Assembly (NCBI GenBank): GCA_046263255.1
Contig: JBHELD010000033.1
Location: forward strand, 62,001-126,000
Direction: 5' to 3'
From: JALZEG01 sp046263255
GTDB taxonomy: Bacteria; Actinomycetota; CADDZG01; WHSQ01
Length of the DNA: 64,000 nt
Shown here: positions 33,176 to 44,546 of the stretch, one piece after another
Numbering within the stretch: the first letter of the stretch is position 1
Layout of the letters: the number at the start of each line of letters is the position of its first letter
Translations under genes and position numbers: made by a program
Notes under the pieces: generated by a model
Seen by the model: only the letters and a program-made list of their open reading frames with translations
Databases searched by the model: none
What the model was told of the DNA's origin: nothing

Positions 33176-33436
33176 CTAGGTCAAGCAGGCGAAGAGCTGC
33201 TGGCCGATCGCGCCACCCGTGCAGTAGACGTGCGGGGTCGGGACCGACACCGGGTGGCACGGCGGAAACACGATGTAGACGCAGTCCTCGATCGGCTCGC
33301 CGCCGGTGGGGTCGACGCACTGGTAGATGGTGCCGGTGGTGCCGACGCACACCGTCTGCGCGGACGCCGGCGGACTCACTGCCATGCTCGCGCCGGCGAT
33401 CAACCCCGCGATCCACAGCATCGTCTTACGCGTCAT
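33176..33436 (-). CDS. Small secreted six-Cys protein, copy A
   Basis: 86 residues: signal peptide of 26 (ending ASA), then about 60 residues with six Cys spaced C-x9-C-x11-C-x7-C-x11-C-x11-C. Shared core with copy B: CVDPTGG, CVY, PPC and VPTP. ATG 33436 behind AAGGAGACGAGG. Three disulphides are plausible. No known family; not related to the CPEG peptides except for size and location. Confidence 0.75.
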   Translation of the reverse strand: MTRKTMLWIAGLIAGASMAVSPPASAQTVCVGTTGTIYQCVDPTGGEPIEDCVYIVFPPCHPVSVPTPHVYCTGGAIGQQLFACLT

Positions 33437-33508
33437 CCTCGTCTCCTTCTCTCGTCCTGCCTTCGATCGACGCGGTCCCAGCGCGGGGCCGCGGGTCGCC
33501 GCAAACGG

Positions 33509-33754
33509 CTAGATGTGGCACTCGAGGAGCGGCCGGTCGCCTCCACACGTCACCAACGGCGTCGGGACGAACACCGGCTTGCACGGCGGCGGGCCGACGT
33601 AGACGCACTCGGTGATCCCCGAGCCGCCTGTGGGGTCGACGCACACGTACTGGAACGACTGAGTGCCCGCGCACAAAGGCGAGGACGAGGCCGGCCCCGC
33701 CACGATGACCGCCAGAAGCAGACCCGCGCCGATAGAGAAGATCCTGCGCCTCAT
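33509..33754 (-). CDS. Small secreted six-Cys protein, copy B
   Basis: 81 residues: signal peptide (IFSIGAGLLLAVIVAGPASS), then about 57 residues with C-x9-C-x11-C-x7-C-x11-C-x8-C, the same spacing as copy A apart from the last loop. Start ATG 33754 with GGGGGTGG about 6 nt upstream; the longer frame would place the signal peptide 25 residues in. It is upstream of copy A on the same strand. Confidence 0.72.
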   Translation of the reverse strand: MRRRIFSIGAGLLLAVIVAGPASSSPLCAGTQSFQYVCVDPTGGSGITECVYVGPPPCKPVFVPTPLVTCGGDRPLLECHI

Positions 33755-33792
33755 TGCGCCACCCCCACTGGGTAGTTCGCCCGGAATTTGCC

Positions 33793-33814
33793 GGGGCATC
33801 TTCCGAGATGCCCC
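33793..33814. repeat. Perfect hairpin upstream of six-Cys copy B
   Basis: GGGGCATCT-TCCG-AGATGCCCC, 9-bp arms, 39 bp upstream of the copy B start (minus). Could be a leader structure or an operator. Confidence 0.45.
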
Positions 33815-33925
33815 CTTACTTGTCAACCCTCGTCACAACGGTGTCCTCCTCCAGGCAACAGAGTCGCGACCGGAGGCGGCCCGAAGCTCGGCCGCCCGGG
33901 GGAGGAGATGGAGGACGCGGGCTCG

Positions 33926-33931
33926 AATCAT
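33926..33931 (+). promoter_or_regulatory. Putative -10 element of the cupredoxin gene
   Basis: AATCAT keeps A2 and T6 of TANNNT and lies 7 nt before the ATG at 33939; no Shine-Dalgarno, so leaderless is likely. Confidence 0.35.
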
Positions 33932-33938
33932 GAGCTAG

Positions 33939-34367
33939 ATGCCTCGACCAGGTTCCCGTCGGTCCGCCCTCGCCGGGGCGGTGGTCTCCCTCACCGCCGC
34001 GTCTCTGGTCGCCGTCCCCGTGTCGCCGTCGCCCGCGGCCGGAGGGGCGGCTCCGAAGTCCGCCACGGTGGTAGCCGAAGGGGGCCCTGCGCCGTTCACC
34101 TGGGAGTGGAACCCGCCTGCCGTCACGATCGGCCGGCGCGGCCGCGTCACCTGGGAGAACCCGACCGACACGACCCACCACGTCACGTTCTGGGACGGTC
34201 CCGGCGCGCCGCACGGGCACCTCGACCCGGGAGGCACGGCGGCGATCCGGTTCAGGAAGCCGGGCGTCTACAAGTACTGGTGCGACATCTTCGGCCACGC
34301 CGACATCGTCACCCTGGGCTACGACAGGGTCTGCGTCGGGATGTGCGGCGAAGTGACGGTGGAGTAG
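33939..34367 (+). CDS. Exported cupredoxin (plastocyanin-like blue copper protein)
   Basis: 142 residues: signal peptide (ALAGAVVSLTAASLVAVPVSPSPAAG), then a cupredoxin domain at about 45-140. Type-1 copper ligands are suggested by His in TTHHVTFWDG and by KYWCDIFGHADI (Cys-x4-His). A methionine ligand is not clear in the usual place, although VGMCG follows. It would carry electrons or sequester copper outside the membrane. Convergent with glgP, 6 bp apart. Confidence 0.8.
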   Translation: MPRPGSRRSALAGAVVSLTAASLVAVPVSPSPAAGGAAPKSATVVAEGGPAPFTWEWNPPAVTIGRRGRVTWENPTDTTHHVTFWDGPGAPHGHLDPGGTAAIRFRKPGVYKYWCDIFGHADIVTLGYDRVCVGMCGEVTVE

Positions 34368-34373
34368 GCGCCG

Positions 34374-36935
34374 CTAGGCCCACGCGATCAGGCCCAGGTC
34401 CATCGGGCTCGTCAGATCCTCGTGCGACGGGATCACCCGCGCGGCATAGCCGTAGAGGCCGGGCTCGTCCGTGCGGAACGACCCCGTGTACACGGACACG
34501 CCGTCGGTCGCCTCCGAGGGGCTGGGGCTCAGCTCGATGAGGTCCGGCTCGATCAGCTCGCCGTTCGCGCCGACCCGTCCGTGCGCGAGCTGGACCGCCA
34601 CGTCGTCGGCCCGCAGCGTCCCCAGGCGCACCGTGACCGCGACCAACCGCTCTTCCCCCACGTCGGCCGCGGTCGTATCACCCTCGACGTTGAGGATCGC
34701 GACCGCGTCCCACGACGAGCGCACGTGCTCCTTCCATGCGGCGAGCGCTTTCGCGCGCGCGCAGCCGTCGGCCATTAGCGCGCGGCCGTGCCGCGCCGCC
34801 GGGACGTACAGTCTCTCGACGTAGTCACGCACCATGCGGTCGGCGCCGACGAAGCCCCCGAGGCTTGACATCGACGCCTTCATCCGCTCGACCCAGCGCC
34901 GCGGCACGGGGCCTTCCGGCCGGTCGTAGAAGCGCGGCGCGATCTCGCGCTCGAGCAGGTCGTAGAGGCTGCTCGAGTCCACGCGGTCGTGGTACACGTG
35001 GTCCTCGTAGAGGTCGGTGGTGCCGATCGCCCACCCGTTCTTGCCGTCGTAGGACTCGTCCCACCAGCCGTCGAGGACCGAGCAGTTCAGCGTGCCGTTG
35101 AGCGCGGCCTTCATACCGCTGGTCCCCGAGGCCTCCAGGGGACGCCGCGGGTTGTTGAGCCACACGTCCGACCCCTGGCACAGCACGCGCGCGACCTCGA
35201 CGTCGTAGTCCTCGACGAACGCGAACCGGCCGCGCACCTCCGGGTCGGAGCTGAAGTGCACGAGCTCCCTGATCATCTCCTTGCCCCCGTCGTCCTGGGG
35301 GTGAGCCTTCCCCGCGAAGACGAGCTGGATCGGCCGGTCACCCGAGAGGAGCAGCGCCCGCAACCGCTCGCGGTCCGACAGGATCAACGTCGCCCTCTTG
35401 TACTGCGCGAACCTGCGCGCGAACCCGATCGTGAGGATGCCGGGGTCGAAGACCTCGTCCGTCCACGCGACCTCGGCCTCCGAGGCGCCGCGGGCGAGGA
35501 GCTGGCGCCGCAGCCGCTCGCGCACGAAGTAGACGAGCCGTTCCCGGGCGCGCTCGCGCGCCCGCCACAGCTCGGCGTCGGGGACCTCCTCGATACGGCT
35601 CCACCGGCCCTCGCCGGTCTCCGCCCATCCCGGCGACAGCCGGCGGTCGATCACCTCGCTGATCTCGGGGCCGAGCCAGGTCGCGGTGTGGACGCCGTTC
35701 GTGATCGACGTGATCGGCCCCTCCTCGGCGGGGATCCCCGGCCACAGGTCGGAGAAGATCGCCCGCGACACGACGCCGTGGAGCTTGCTCACCGCGTTCG
35801 CCCGCGCCCCGAGCCGCAGCCCCATCACGGCCATGTTGAACGTCCCGCCCTCGGCGGACGTCGTCGCACCGGCGGAGCTCCCCTGCCCCAGCGCCATGAG
35901 CTCCTCGAACGTGATGTCGCATTCCTTCGCGAACGACGTGAAGTAGCGCTGCATGAGCTCGTGCTCGTATACGTCGATGCCGGCCGGCACGGGCGTGTGC
36001 GTGGTGAAGATCGTGCCCGCCCGCACGCCTTCGAGCGCGTCGTTGAAGCTCAGCCCCTGCGTCGTCACGAGCTGGCGGATCCGCTCGAGCCCGAGGAACC
36101 CGGCATGTCCCTCGTTCGAGTGGAAGACGTCGGGCTCGTAGCCCGCCGCCTGCAGGGCGCGGACGCCCCCGATACCGAGAACGATCTCCTGCCGGAGCCG
36201 GTGCTCGTTGCCGCCGGCGTAGAGGCGGTCCGTCACCCACCGCTCCTCCGCCTCGTTCTCCTCGACGTCGCAGTCCATGAGGATCAGCGAGACCCGCCCG
36301 ACCCGCGCGAGCCACAGCTGCGCGACGCAGCGCGCGCCGGCGAGGTCGACATCGATCTTCAGCGGCGCTCCGTCCGGTCCCGGCAGGAGCGTCAGCGGCA
36401 TGGCGTGCGGGTCGAGCGACGGGTAGCGCTCCTGCTGCCAGCCCTCGGCGTTGAGCTGCTGGCGGAAGTACCCCTGCCGGTAGAGAAGGCCGACGCCCAC
36501 GAGCGGCACGCCGAGGTCGCTCGCGGCCTTCAGGTGGTCGCCGGCGAGCACGCCGAGGCCGCCGGAGTAGATCGGCAGCGCCTCGCTGACGCCGAACTCC
36601 GGGGAGAAGTACGCGATCGTGCGGGGGCCGTCCTTCTTCCGGGACTGGTACCAGCGCGGCTCGTCGAGATAGCTCTGTAGGTCCTCGGAGACGCCGGCGA
36701 GGAACGAGAGAAAGGGTCCGTCCTCGGCGAGCTGCTCGAAGCGGTCCTGCGAGACGAGGCCGAGCATTCGGACGGGGTCGTGGCCGGAGGCGTCCCAGGC
36801 GTCCGCGTCGACCCACCGCCACAGGTCGACGGCCCGGCGGTTCCAGGACCAGCGAAGGTTGAGGGCGATCTCGGTGAGCTCGCCGAGCTCCGGGGGAAGC
36901 GAGACGCGTACGGCGAACGACCTGAGCGCTCTCAT
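34374..36935 (-). CDS. glgP: Alpha-glucan phosphorylase
   Basis: 853 residues of the short GT35 type found in actinobacteria. It releases glucose-1-phosphate from glycogen chains, using PLP. N-terminal DUF3417-like segment (LTEIALNLRWSWNRRAVDLW), AYFSPEFGVSEALPIYSGGLGVLAGDHLKAASDL, HTPVPAGID, and the PLP-lysine region EASGTSGMKAALNGTLN (Lys near 608). ATG 36935 has GACTCT 6 nt upstream. Divergent from glgE across a 32-bp tandem repeat region, suggesting joint control of glycogen use and alpha-glucan building. Confidence 0.93.
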   Translation of the reverse strand: MRALRSFAVRVSLPPELGELTEIALNLRWSWNRRAVDLWRWVDADAWDASGHDPVRMLGLVSQDRFEQLAEDGPFLSFLAGVSEDLQSYLDEPRWYQSRKKDGPRTIAYFSPEFGVSEALPIYSGGLGVLAGDHLKAASDLGVPLVGVGLLYRQGYFRQQLNAEGWQQERYPSLDPHAMPLTLLPGPDGAPLKIDVDLAGARCVAQLWLARVGRVSLILMDCDVEENEAEERWVTDRLYAGGNEHRLRQEIVLGIGGVRALQAAGYEPDVFHSNEGHAGFLGLERIRQLVTTQGLSFNDALEGVRAGTIFTTHTPVPAGIDVYEHELMQRYFTSFAKECDITFEELMALGQGSSAGATTSAEGGTFNMAVMGLRLGARANAVSKLHGVVSRAIFSDLWPGIPAEEGPITSITNGVHTATWLGPEISEVIDRRLSPGWAETGEGRWSRIEEVPDAELWRARERARERLVYFVRERLRRQLLARGASEAEVAWTDEVFDPGILTIGFARRFAQYKRATLILSDRERLRALLLSGDRPIQLVFAGKAHPQDDGGKEMIRELVHFSSDPEVRGRFAFVEDYDVEVARVLCQGSDVWLNNPRRPLEASGTSGMKAALNGTLNCSVLDGWWDESYDGKNGWAIGTTDLYEDHVYHDRVDSSSLYDLLEREIAPRFYDRPEGPVPRRWVERMKASMSSLGGFVGADRMVRDYVERLYVPAARHGRALMADGCARAKALAAWKEHVRSSWDAVAILNVEGDTTAADVGEERLVAVTVRLGTLRADDVAVQLAHGRVGANGELIEPDLIELSPSPSEATDGVSVYTGSFRTDEPGLYGYAARVIPSHEDLTSPMDLGLIAWA

Positions 36936-36941
36936 GGGTCA

Positions 36942-36947
36942 AGAGTC
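36942..36947 (-). promoter_or_regulatory. Putative -10 element of glgP
   Basis: GACTCT on the minus strand, 6 nt before the ATG at 36935; A2 and T6 fit, T1 does not. Confidence 0.3.
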
Positions 36948-37012
36948 TCGCGCAGGAGAGGGGGCCGGACGTTAGCCTGGACGGTGCTGCGGGCAAGGTC
37001 ACCGATGGCGAC

Positions 37013-37136
37013 GGGCGGCCTCGGCCGACCGTCAAGAACGAAATGGGCGGCCTCGGCCGACCGTCAAGAACGAAACGGGCGGCCTCGGCCGACCGTCAAG
37101 AACGAAATCGGCGGCCTCGGCCGACCGCCAAGAGCA
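37013..37136. repeat. 32-bp tandem repeat in the glgP-glgE divergent region
   Basis: Three near-identical 32-bp units at 37013-37044, 37045-37076 and 37077-37108, and a decayed partial fourth to 37136. Each starts with GGCGGCCTCGGCCGACC and ends with GTCAAGAACGAAAT; the units differ at one or two bases. GGCC-TC-GGCC inside each is a small palindrome. The rest of 36948-37229 shows no gene. No spacers separate the units, so this is not CRISPR. Confidence 0.85.
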
Positions 37137-37229
37137 GGTCGTCGGCCCTCGGGCGATTCGCCAGGAAGAAGACGGCGCCGGGACCGGCCGCCGGCGACGT
37201 AGAGCAACCTCGCAGGAGGGATTCCAGGC

Positions 37230-39190
37230 GTGAAGCTGGACACCAGGAAGGGGCACGCGGTCATCGAGAACGTCCGCCCCCAGGTCGACTGCGGCCTCCA
37301 CCGCGCGAAGGCCGTCGTCGGCGACCTGGTCGAGGTCACCGCCGACATCTTCAGGGACGGCCCGACCGTGCTGCGGGCGGTCGTCCGCTACCGCGGCCCC
37401 AACGACGACAAGTGGCAGGAGACGCCGATGGAGCACGCCGGCAACGACGCCTGGACGGCGACGTTCCGCCCCTCGGAGATCGGCCGGTGGCGTTACGGGA
37501 TCGAGGCGTGGACCGACCACTTCGCGACGTGGCGGGCCGGGTTCATGAAGAAGGTCGAGGCGGGCCAGAACGTCGACCTCGAGATCGAGGAGGGCGCACG
37601 TCTGCTCGAGGGCCGCCTGAAGAAGGTGCCGGCGAAGGAGCGCGGCCCGATCAACGCCGCGATCGCCGCCGCCCGCGGCGGCTCCGGCGACGGCACCGGC
37701 TTCGGCGACGCGCGCGTCGCCGCGCTGCTCGACGAGGCCGCCGGCGTCTTGCTGGCCCGGTACCCGGACCGGGCGGGATCCGTCCAGTCGAAGCCCGTGC
37801 TCGAGCTGACGGTCGACCGCGAGCGCGCCCGCTTCGGTGCCTGGTACGAGCTCTTCCCTCGCTCTACGGGGGTCCCGGGCAAGCACGGGACGTTCAAGAC
37901 GGCCGCGAAGCACCTGCCGACGATCGCCGACATGGGCTTCGACGTCGTCTACCTCCCGCCGATCCACCCGATCGGGACGACGTTCCGCAAGGGCGTCAAC
38001 AACTCTCTCGAAGCGCAGCCGGGCGACGTCGGGAGCCCCTGGGCGATCGGCTCGAAGGAGGGCGGCCACCGCGCGGTGCACCCGCAGCTCGGCACGATCG
38101 ACGACTTCGACGACTTCGTGGCGGCCGCGGAGCGCGTGGGGATCGAAGTCGCGCTCGACTTTGCGATCCAGTGCTCGCCCGACCACCCGTGGGTCGAGGA
38201 GCACCCCGAGTGGTTCACGATCCGCCCCGACGGCTCGATCCAGCACGCCGAGAACCCCCCGAAGAGGTACCAGGACATCTATCCGATCAACTTCGACACG
38301 CCCGATAAGGAAGGGCTGTGGACCGAGCTGAAGGGCGTCCTCGACTTCTGGATCGGTCACGGCGTCAAGATCTTCCGCGTCGACAACCCGCACACGAAGG
38401 CGTTCGCGTTCTGGGACTGGGCGATCAACTCGATCCAGGAGGAGCACCCCGACGTGATCCTCCTGTCCGAGGCATTCACGCGCCCGAAGGTCATGGCCAA
38501 GCTGGCGAAGCTCGGCTTCACGCAGTCCTACACGTACTTCACGTGGCGCAACACGAAGTGGGAGATCACCGAGTACATGATGGAGCTGACCCGCCCGGAG
38601 ACCGCCGCCTACTTCCGGCCGAACTTCTTCGCGAACACACCGGACATCCTCCACGAGTACCTCCAGCAGGGGGGTCCGCCCGCGTTCAAGATCCGGCTCG
38701 TGCTCGCGTCGACGCTGTCGCCGACGTACGGCATCTACTCCGGCTACGAGCTGTTCGAGAACAAGCCGCTCAGGCAGGGCAGCGAGGAGTACCTGCACTC
38801 CGAGAAGTACGAGCTGCGCCAGCGGGACCTGAACGTCGAAGGGAGCCTCGTCCCGTACATCAAGCGCGTCAACGACATCCGCCGCAAGCACGCCGCGCTG
38901 AGCGAGCTGACGAACCTGCGCTTCCACTACGTCGACAACGACAACATCCTGGCGTTCAGCAAGACGTCGCGCGAGGGCGACCCGATCCTCGTCGTCGTAA
39001 ACCTGAACCCCGTCCATTGGGCCGAGGCGACCGTCCACCTCGACCTCCACGAGCTAGGGATCGATCCGGCGCACCCATTCCGGGTCCACGACCTGATCGG
39101 CGACCAGACCTACCTGTGGCACGGGTCGCACAACTACGTGCGGCTCGACCCGTTCCGGGAGCCCGCGCACATCTTCCGCGTGGAACGCTA

Positions 39191-39191
<1 letters not shown>
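37230..39191 (+). CDS. glgE: Alpha-1,4-glucan:maltose-1-phosphate maltosyltransferase
   Basis: 653 residues, the usual GlgE length. It adds maltosyl units from maltose-1-phosphate to alpha-glucan chains. N-terminal domain (VIENVRPQVDCGLHRAKAVVGD, GRWRYGIEAWTDHF) is diagnostic of GlgE. The GH13_3 barrel has KIFRVDNPHTKAF (nucleophile Asp near 386) and LLSEAFTRPKVM (Glu near 413). GTG 37230 with GGAGGG about 11 nt upstream. First gene of glgE-treS-mak-glgB-GH57, each overlapping the next. Confidence 0.97.
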
Positions 39192-40953
<1,762 letters not shown>

Positions 40954-40957
<4 letters not shown>

Positions 40958-42372
40958 CGATGTCGACCGAGGGACTCCTCGAGTGGATGCCGCGCCGGCG
41001 CTGGTTCGGCGACAAGGGACGGCAGCCGCGCAGGGCCGACTTCGTCGACGCCGTCCTGCTCGAAGACGGCCCGCCCGCGCTGACGCTCGCGCTCGTGAGA
41101 CTCTCGTTCGACGTCGGGCCCGATGCCTTCTACCACGTGCCCCTGCTGGTGGACGAGGACGGCACACCGCGCGACGCCCTCGACGAGGCGCCTCGCCTCG
41201 GGGTCCTCGGCGAGCTCATGGCCTACGGGCACACCCTCAAGGGCGAGGCGGGCGTCATCGAGTTCGGCGGCCCCGGGCTGGACCCCATGTCGCCGCCGGG
41301 GCCCGGCGACGTGCAGCCGGTCGGCGCGGAGCAGTCGAACACGTCGCTGGTCATGGGCGACACGATCGTGAAGCTCTTCCGCCGCGTCGAGCCGGGGCCG
41401 AATCCGGACCTCGAGCTGTCGCGGCTGCTTACCAACGAGGGATTCGAGAACGTGCCGCCGCAGGTCGGCGAGATGACGTACCGCGGCGAGATCGACGGCG
41501 ACGAGGTGGTGATCGACCTGGGGATCGCGCAGCGTTTCCTGCGCGACGCGGTCGACGGCTGGGACTACACGCTCCGACGGCTCGGCGCGCTCTTCGACGC
41601 GATCGACGAGGCGGACGTGGCGGAGGATCACCGTTTCCTGATCGAGCAGCGCGCGCCTCAGTTCCTCGAGGCGATCGACGAGCTCGGCGAGGCCACGGGA
41701 GGGCTGCACGTCGCGTTGTCGCGCGAAGAGGCCGATCCCGCGCTCGCCCCCGAGCCCGTCGACGAGCTGGACCTGAAGGCGTGGGCGGACGGCGCGACGG
41801 CCTACCTCGATCGCCTGGCGGCCGGCGGGTTCGCGGAGCTCGGCGCGATGGCACCGGCGATCGCCCGGGGGATCGACGGTATCCGGACGTTGACGTCGGC
41901 GGGCTGCAAGACGCGCATTCACGGCGACTACCATCTCGGCCAGGTGCTCCGGGGGCCGAGGTGGATGATCCTCGACTTCGAGGGCGAGCCCGTGCGGTCG
42001 CTCGAGGAGCGCCGGGCGAAGCAGTCGCCGCTGAAGGACGTGGCGGGGATGCTGCGGTCCTTCAGCTACGCGGCGACCGCGGCGCTGTTCGAGCGAGGCG
42101 AGCCCGACTCCGACGAGTGGAAGCACCTGCAGCCATGGGCGGACACGTGGGAGGCGATCGCGCGCGAGCGATTCCTCTCGAGCTACCTGAGGAAGTCGCA
42201 CGAGGGGAAGTTCCTCGCAGCCGGCCGCGAGACGCTGGCGATCCTGCTCGACTTCTTCGAGGTCGACAAGGCGCTCTACGAGCTCGAGTACGAGCTCGGC
42301 CACCGCCCCGACTGGGTCAGGATCCCGACCGCCGGGCTCGCCCGCGTGATCGAACGAGGAGAGAGACGATGA
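40954..42372 (+). CDS. mak: Maltokinase
   Basis: 472 residues. It phosphorylates maltose from TreS to maltose-1-phosphate, the GlgE donor. N-terminal LEWMPRRRWFGDKGR is the family hallmark (cap subdomain). Kinase core: QPVGAEQSNTSLVMGDTIVKLFRR, RIHGDYHLGQVLRG (catalytic loop with HGDYH-x5) and WMILDFEGEP (Mg-binding Asp). ATG 40954 overlaps the treS TGA; TGA overlaps the glgB ATG. Confidence 0.96.
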
Positions 42373-44546
42373 CGACCGTCGACCGGAACGCGGTGCGGGA
42401 GCTGATCCGCGGGGAGCTCCGGGACCCCCACCACGTCCTGGGCCCGCACCCCGCTCGCCCGCCCGCCCCGAAGAGCACGACGATCGTGCGCGCGTGGCGG
42501 CCCGAGGCGCAGACCGTGCAGTGCATCGTCGACGGCGAGACCGTCGCAAAGCTCGAGATGATCGACGCGGCCGGACTGTTCGAGGGCGCCGTGGAAGGTC
42601 GCGTCACCGACTACCGGCTCGAGGTCGGCTATCCCGACGGAGCCTTCACGCTGCGGGACCCCTACGCGTTCGAGCCGACCGTGGGCGAGCTCGACCTGCA
42701 CCTGCTCGGTGAGGGCAGCCACCGGCGGCTCCACGAGGTCCTGGGCGCGCACGTGCGCGAGGTGCGCGGCGTGTCGGGCGTCAGCTTCGCGGTGTGGGCG
42801 CCGAACGCCCGCAGCGTCAGGGTCGTGGGCGGCTTCAACGGCTGGGACGGCCGCCTGCACCCGATGCGGTCGCTCGGAGGGTCCGGGATCTGGGAGCTGT
42901 TCCTGCCCGACATCGGCCCGGGCTCTCTCTACAAGTTCGAGATCGTCACGGCCGAGGGAGACCTCGTCCTGAAGACCGATCCGTTCGCGTTCGCGACGGA
43001 GGCTCCCCCCGCCAACGCCTGCGTCGTCCACCAGCCGTCGCACGAGTTCGGCGACTTGGAGTGGATGCAGAAGCGCGGCACCGGCGACGCGCACACGCAG
43101 CCGATGTCTATCTACGAGGTCCATATCGGCTCGTGGAGGCGCGACGCCGAGGGGCGGCCGCTGTCGTACCGCATGCTCGCCCCGCTGCTCGCCGACTACT
43201 GCCGCGAGCTCGGCTTCACGCACGTGGAGTTCCTCCCGGTCGCCGAGCACCCGTTCGGGGGGTCGTGGGGCTACCAGGTGAGCAACTACTTCGCGCCGAC
43301 GGCGCGGTTCGGGTCGCCCGACGACTTCAAGTACCTGGTCGACACGCTCCACCAGGCCGGGATCGGCGTGATCGTCGACTGGGTCCCGGCGCATTTCCCG
43401 AAGGACGAGTGGGCGCTCGCGCGCTTCGACGGCACCGCTCTCTACGAGCACCTCGACCCGCGCAAGGGCGAGCACCCCGACTGGGGCACGCTCGTCTTCA
43501 ACTTCGGCCGCAACGAGGTGCGCAACTTCCTGATCTCGAACGCGCTGTACTGGATCGAGGGCTTCCACGTCGACGGGCTGCGCGTGGACGCCGTCGCCTC
43601 GATGCTGTACCTCGACTACAGCCGCGAGGAGGGCGGGTGGGTCCCGAACGCGTTCGGGGGGCGCGAGAACCTCGAGGCGATCGAGTTCCTGAAGCAGCTG
43701 AACGAGGTCGTGCACGGCGAGCATCCGGGGGTGCTGATGCTGGCCGAGGAGTCGACTGCTTGGCCGGGTGTCAGCCGGCCGGTGCATCTCGGGGGCCTCG
43801 GGTTCGGCTTCAAGTGGAACATGGGCTGGATGCACGACACGCTCGCCTACTTCTCGAAGGACCCGATCCACCGCCGCTACCACCACAACAACCTGACGTT
43901 CAGCCTCATGTACGCGTGGAGCGAGAACTTCGTGCTGCCGCTGAGCCACGACGAGGTCGTCCACGGGAAGGCCTCGTTGATCAGGAAGATGCCCGGCGAC
44001 AAGTGGCAGCGGCTCGCGAACCTCCGGTGCCTGTTCGCGTACATGTGGGCGCATCCCGGCAAGCAGCTGCTGTTCATGGGCGGCGAGATCGCGCAGGAGC
44101 GCGAGTGGAACCATGACTGGTCGCTGGACTGGCACGTGCTCGACGACCCCGCCCACCGCGGCATCCAGAAGATGGTGGGCGACGTGAACAAGGTCTACCG
44201 GTCGATCCCGGCGCTGTGGGAGCTCGACTTCTCGCCCGACGGGTTCCGGTGGATCGACGCCAACGACGCCGACAACAACGTGATCTCGTTCTACCGGAGC
44301 GCGACCGACGGCTCGGTCGTCGTGTGCGTCTGCAACCTGTCGTCGATCCCCCGGACCGGGTTCCGGGTCGGTCTGCCGAAGCCGGGTGAGTACGTCGAGG
44401 TCCTGAACACCGACTCGGCCGCCTACGGCGGGACGAACACCGGGAACATGGGAACGGTGGCGGCGCTGGAACGCCCGTGGCACGGGCTCGGCTACTCGGC
44501 CGACCTCACGCTTCCGCCGCTCGGAGCGGTGTGGCTGCACGCATAA
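42369..44546 (+). CDS. glgB: 1,4-alpha-glucan branching enzyme
   Basis: 725 residues. It adds alpha-1,6 branches to the chains made by GlgE. N-terminal tandem CBM48-like domains (LRDPHHVLGPHP; SFAVWAPNARSVRVVGGFNGWDG), GH13_9 barrel with DWVPAHFPKDEWAL, DGLRVDAVASMLYLDYSR (nucleophile Asp near 407), MLAEESTAWPGVS (Glu near 459) and LPLSHDEVVHGK. ATG 42369 overlaps the mak TGA. The 3' end overlaps the GH57 gene by 16 nt. Confidence 0.97.
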   Translation: MTTVDRNAVRELIRGELRDPHHVLGPHPARPPAPKSTTIVRAWRPEAQTVQCIVDGETVAKLEMIDAAGLFEGAVEGRVTDYRLEVGYPDGAFTLRDPYAFEPTVGELDLHLLGEGSHRRLHEVLGAHVREVRGVSGVSFAVWAPNARSVRVVGGFNGWDGRLHPMRSLGGSGIWELFLPDIGPGSLYKFEIVTAEGDLVLKTDPFAFATEAPPANACVVHQPSHEFGDLEWMQKRGTGDAHTQPMSIYEVHIGSWRRDAEGRPLSYRMLAPLLADYCRELGFTHVEFLPVAEHPFGGSWGYQVSNYFAPTARFGSPDDFKYLVDTLHQAGIGVIVDWVPAHFPKDEWALARFDGTALYEHLDPRKGEHPDWGTLVFNFGRNEVRNFLISNALYWIEGFHVDGLRVDAVASMLYLDYSREEGGWVPNAFGGRENLEAIEFLKQLNEVVHGEHPGVLMLAEESTAWPGVSRPVHLGGLGFGFKWNMGWMHDTLAYFSKDPIHRRYHHNNLTFSLMYAWSENFVLPLSHDEVVHGKASLIRKMPGDKWQRLANLRCLFAYMWAHPGKQLLFMGGEIAQEREWNHDWSLDWHVLDDPAHRGIQKMVGDVNKVYRSIPALWELDFSPDGFRWIDANDADNNVISFYRSATDGSVVVCVCNLSSIPRTGFRVGLPKPGEYVEVLNTDSAAYGGTNTGNMGTVAALERPWHGLGYSADLTLPPLGAVWLHA

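Noticed and set aside
37013..37136. 32-bp repeats resembling a CRISPR array
   Set aside because: Units are directly abutting with no spacers, and no cas genes are near.
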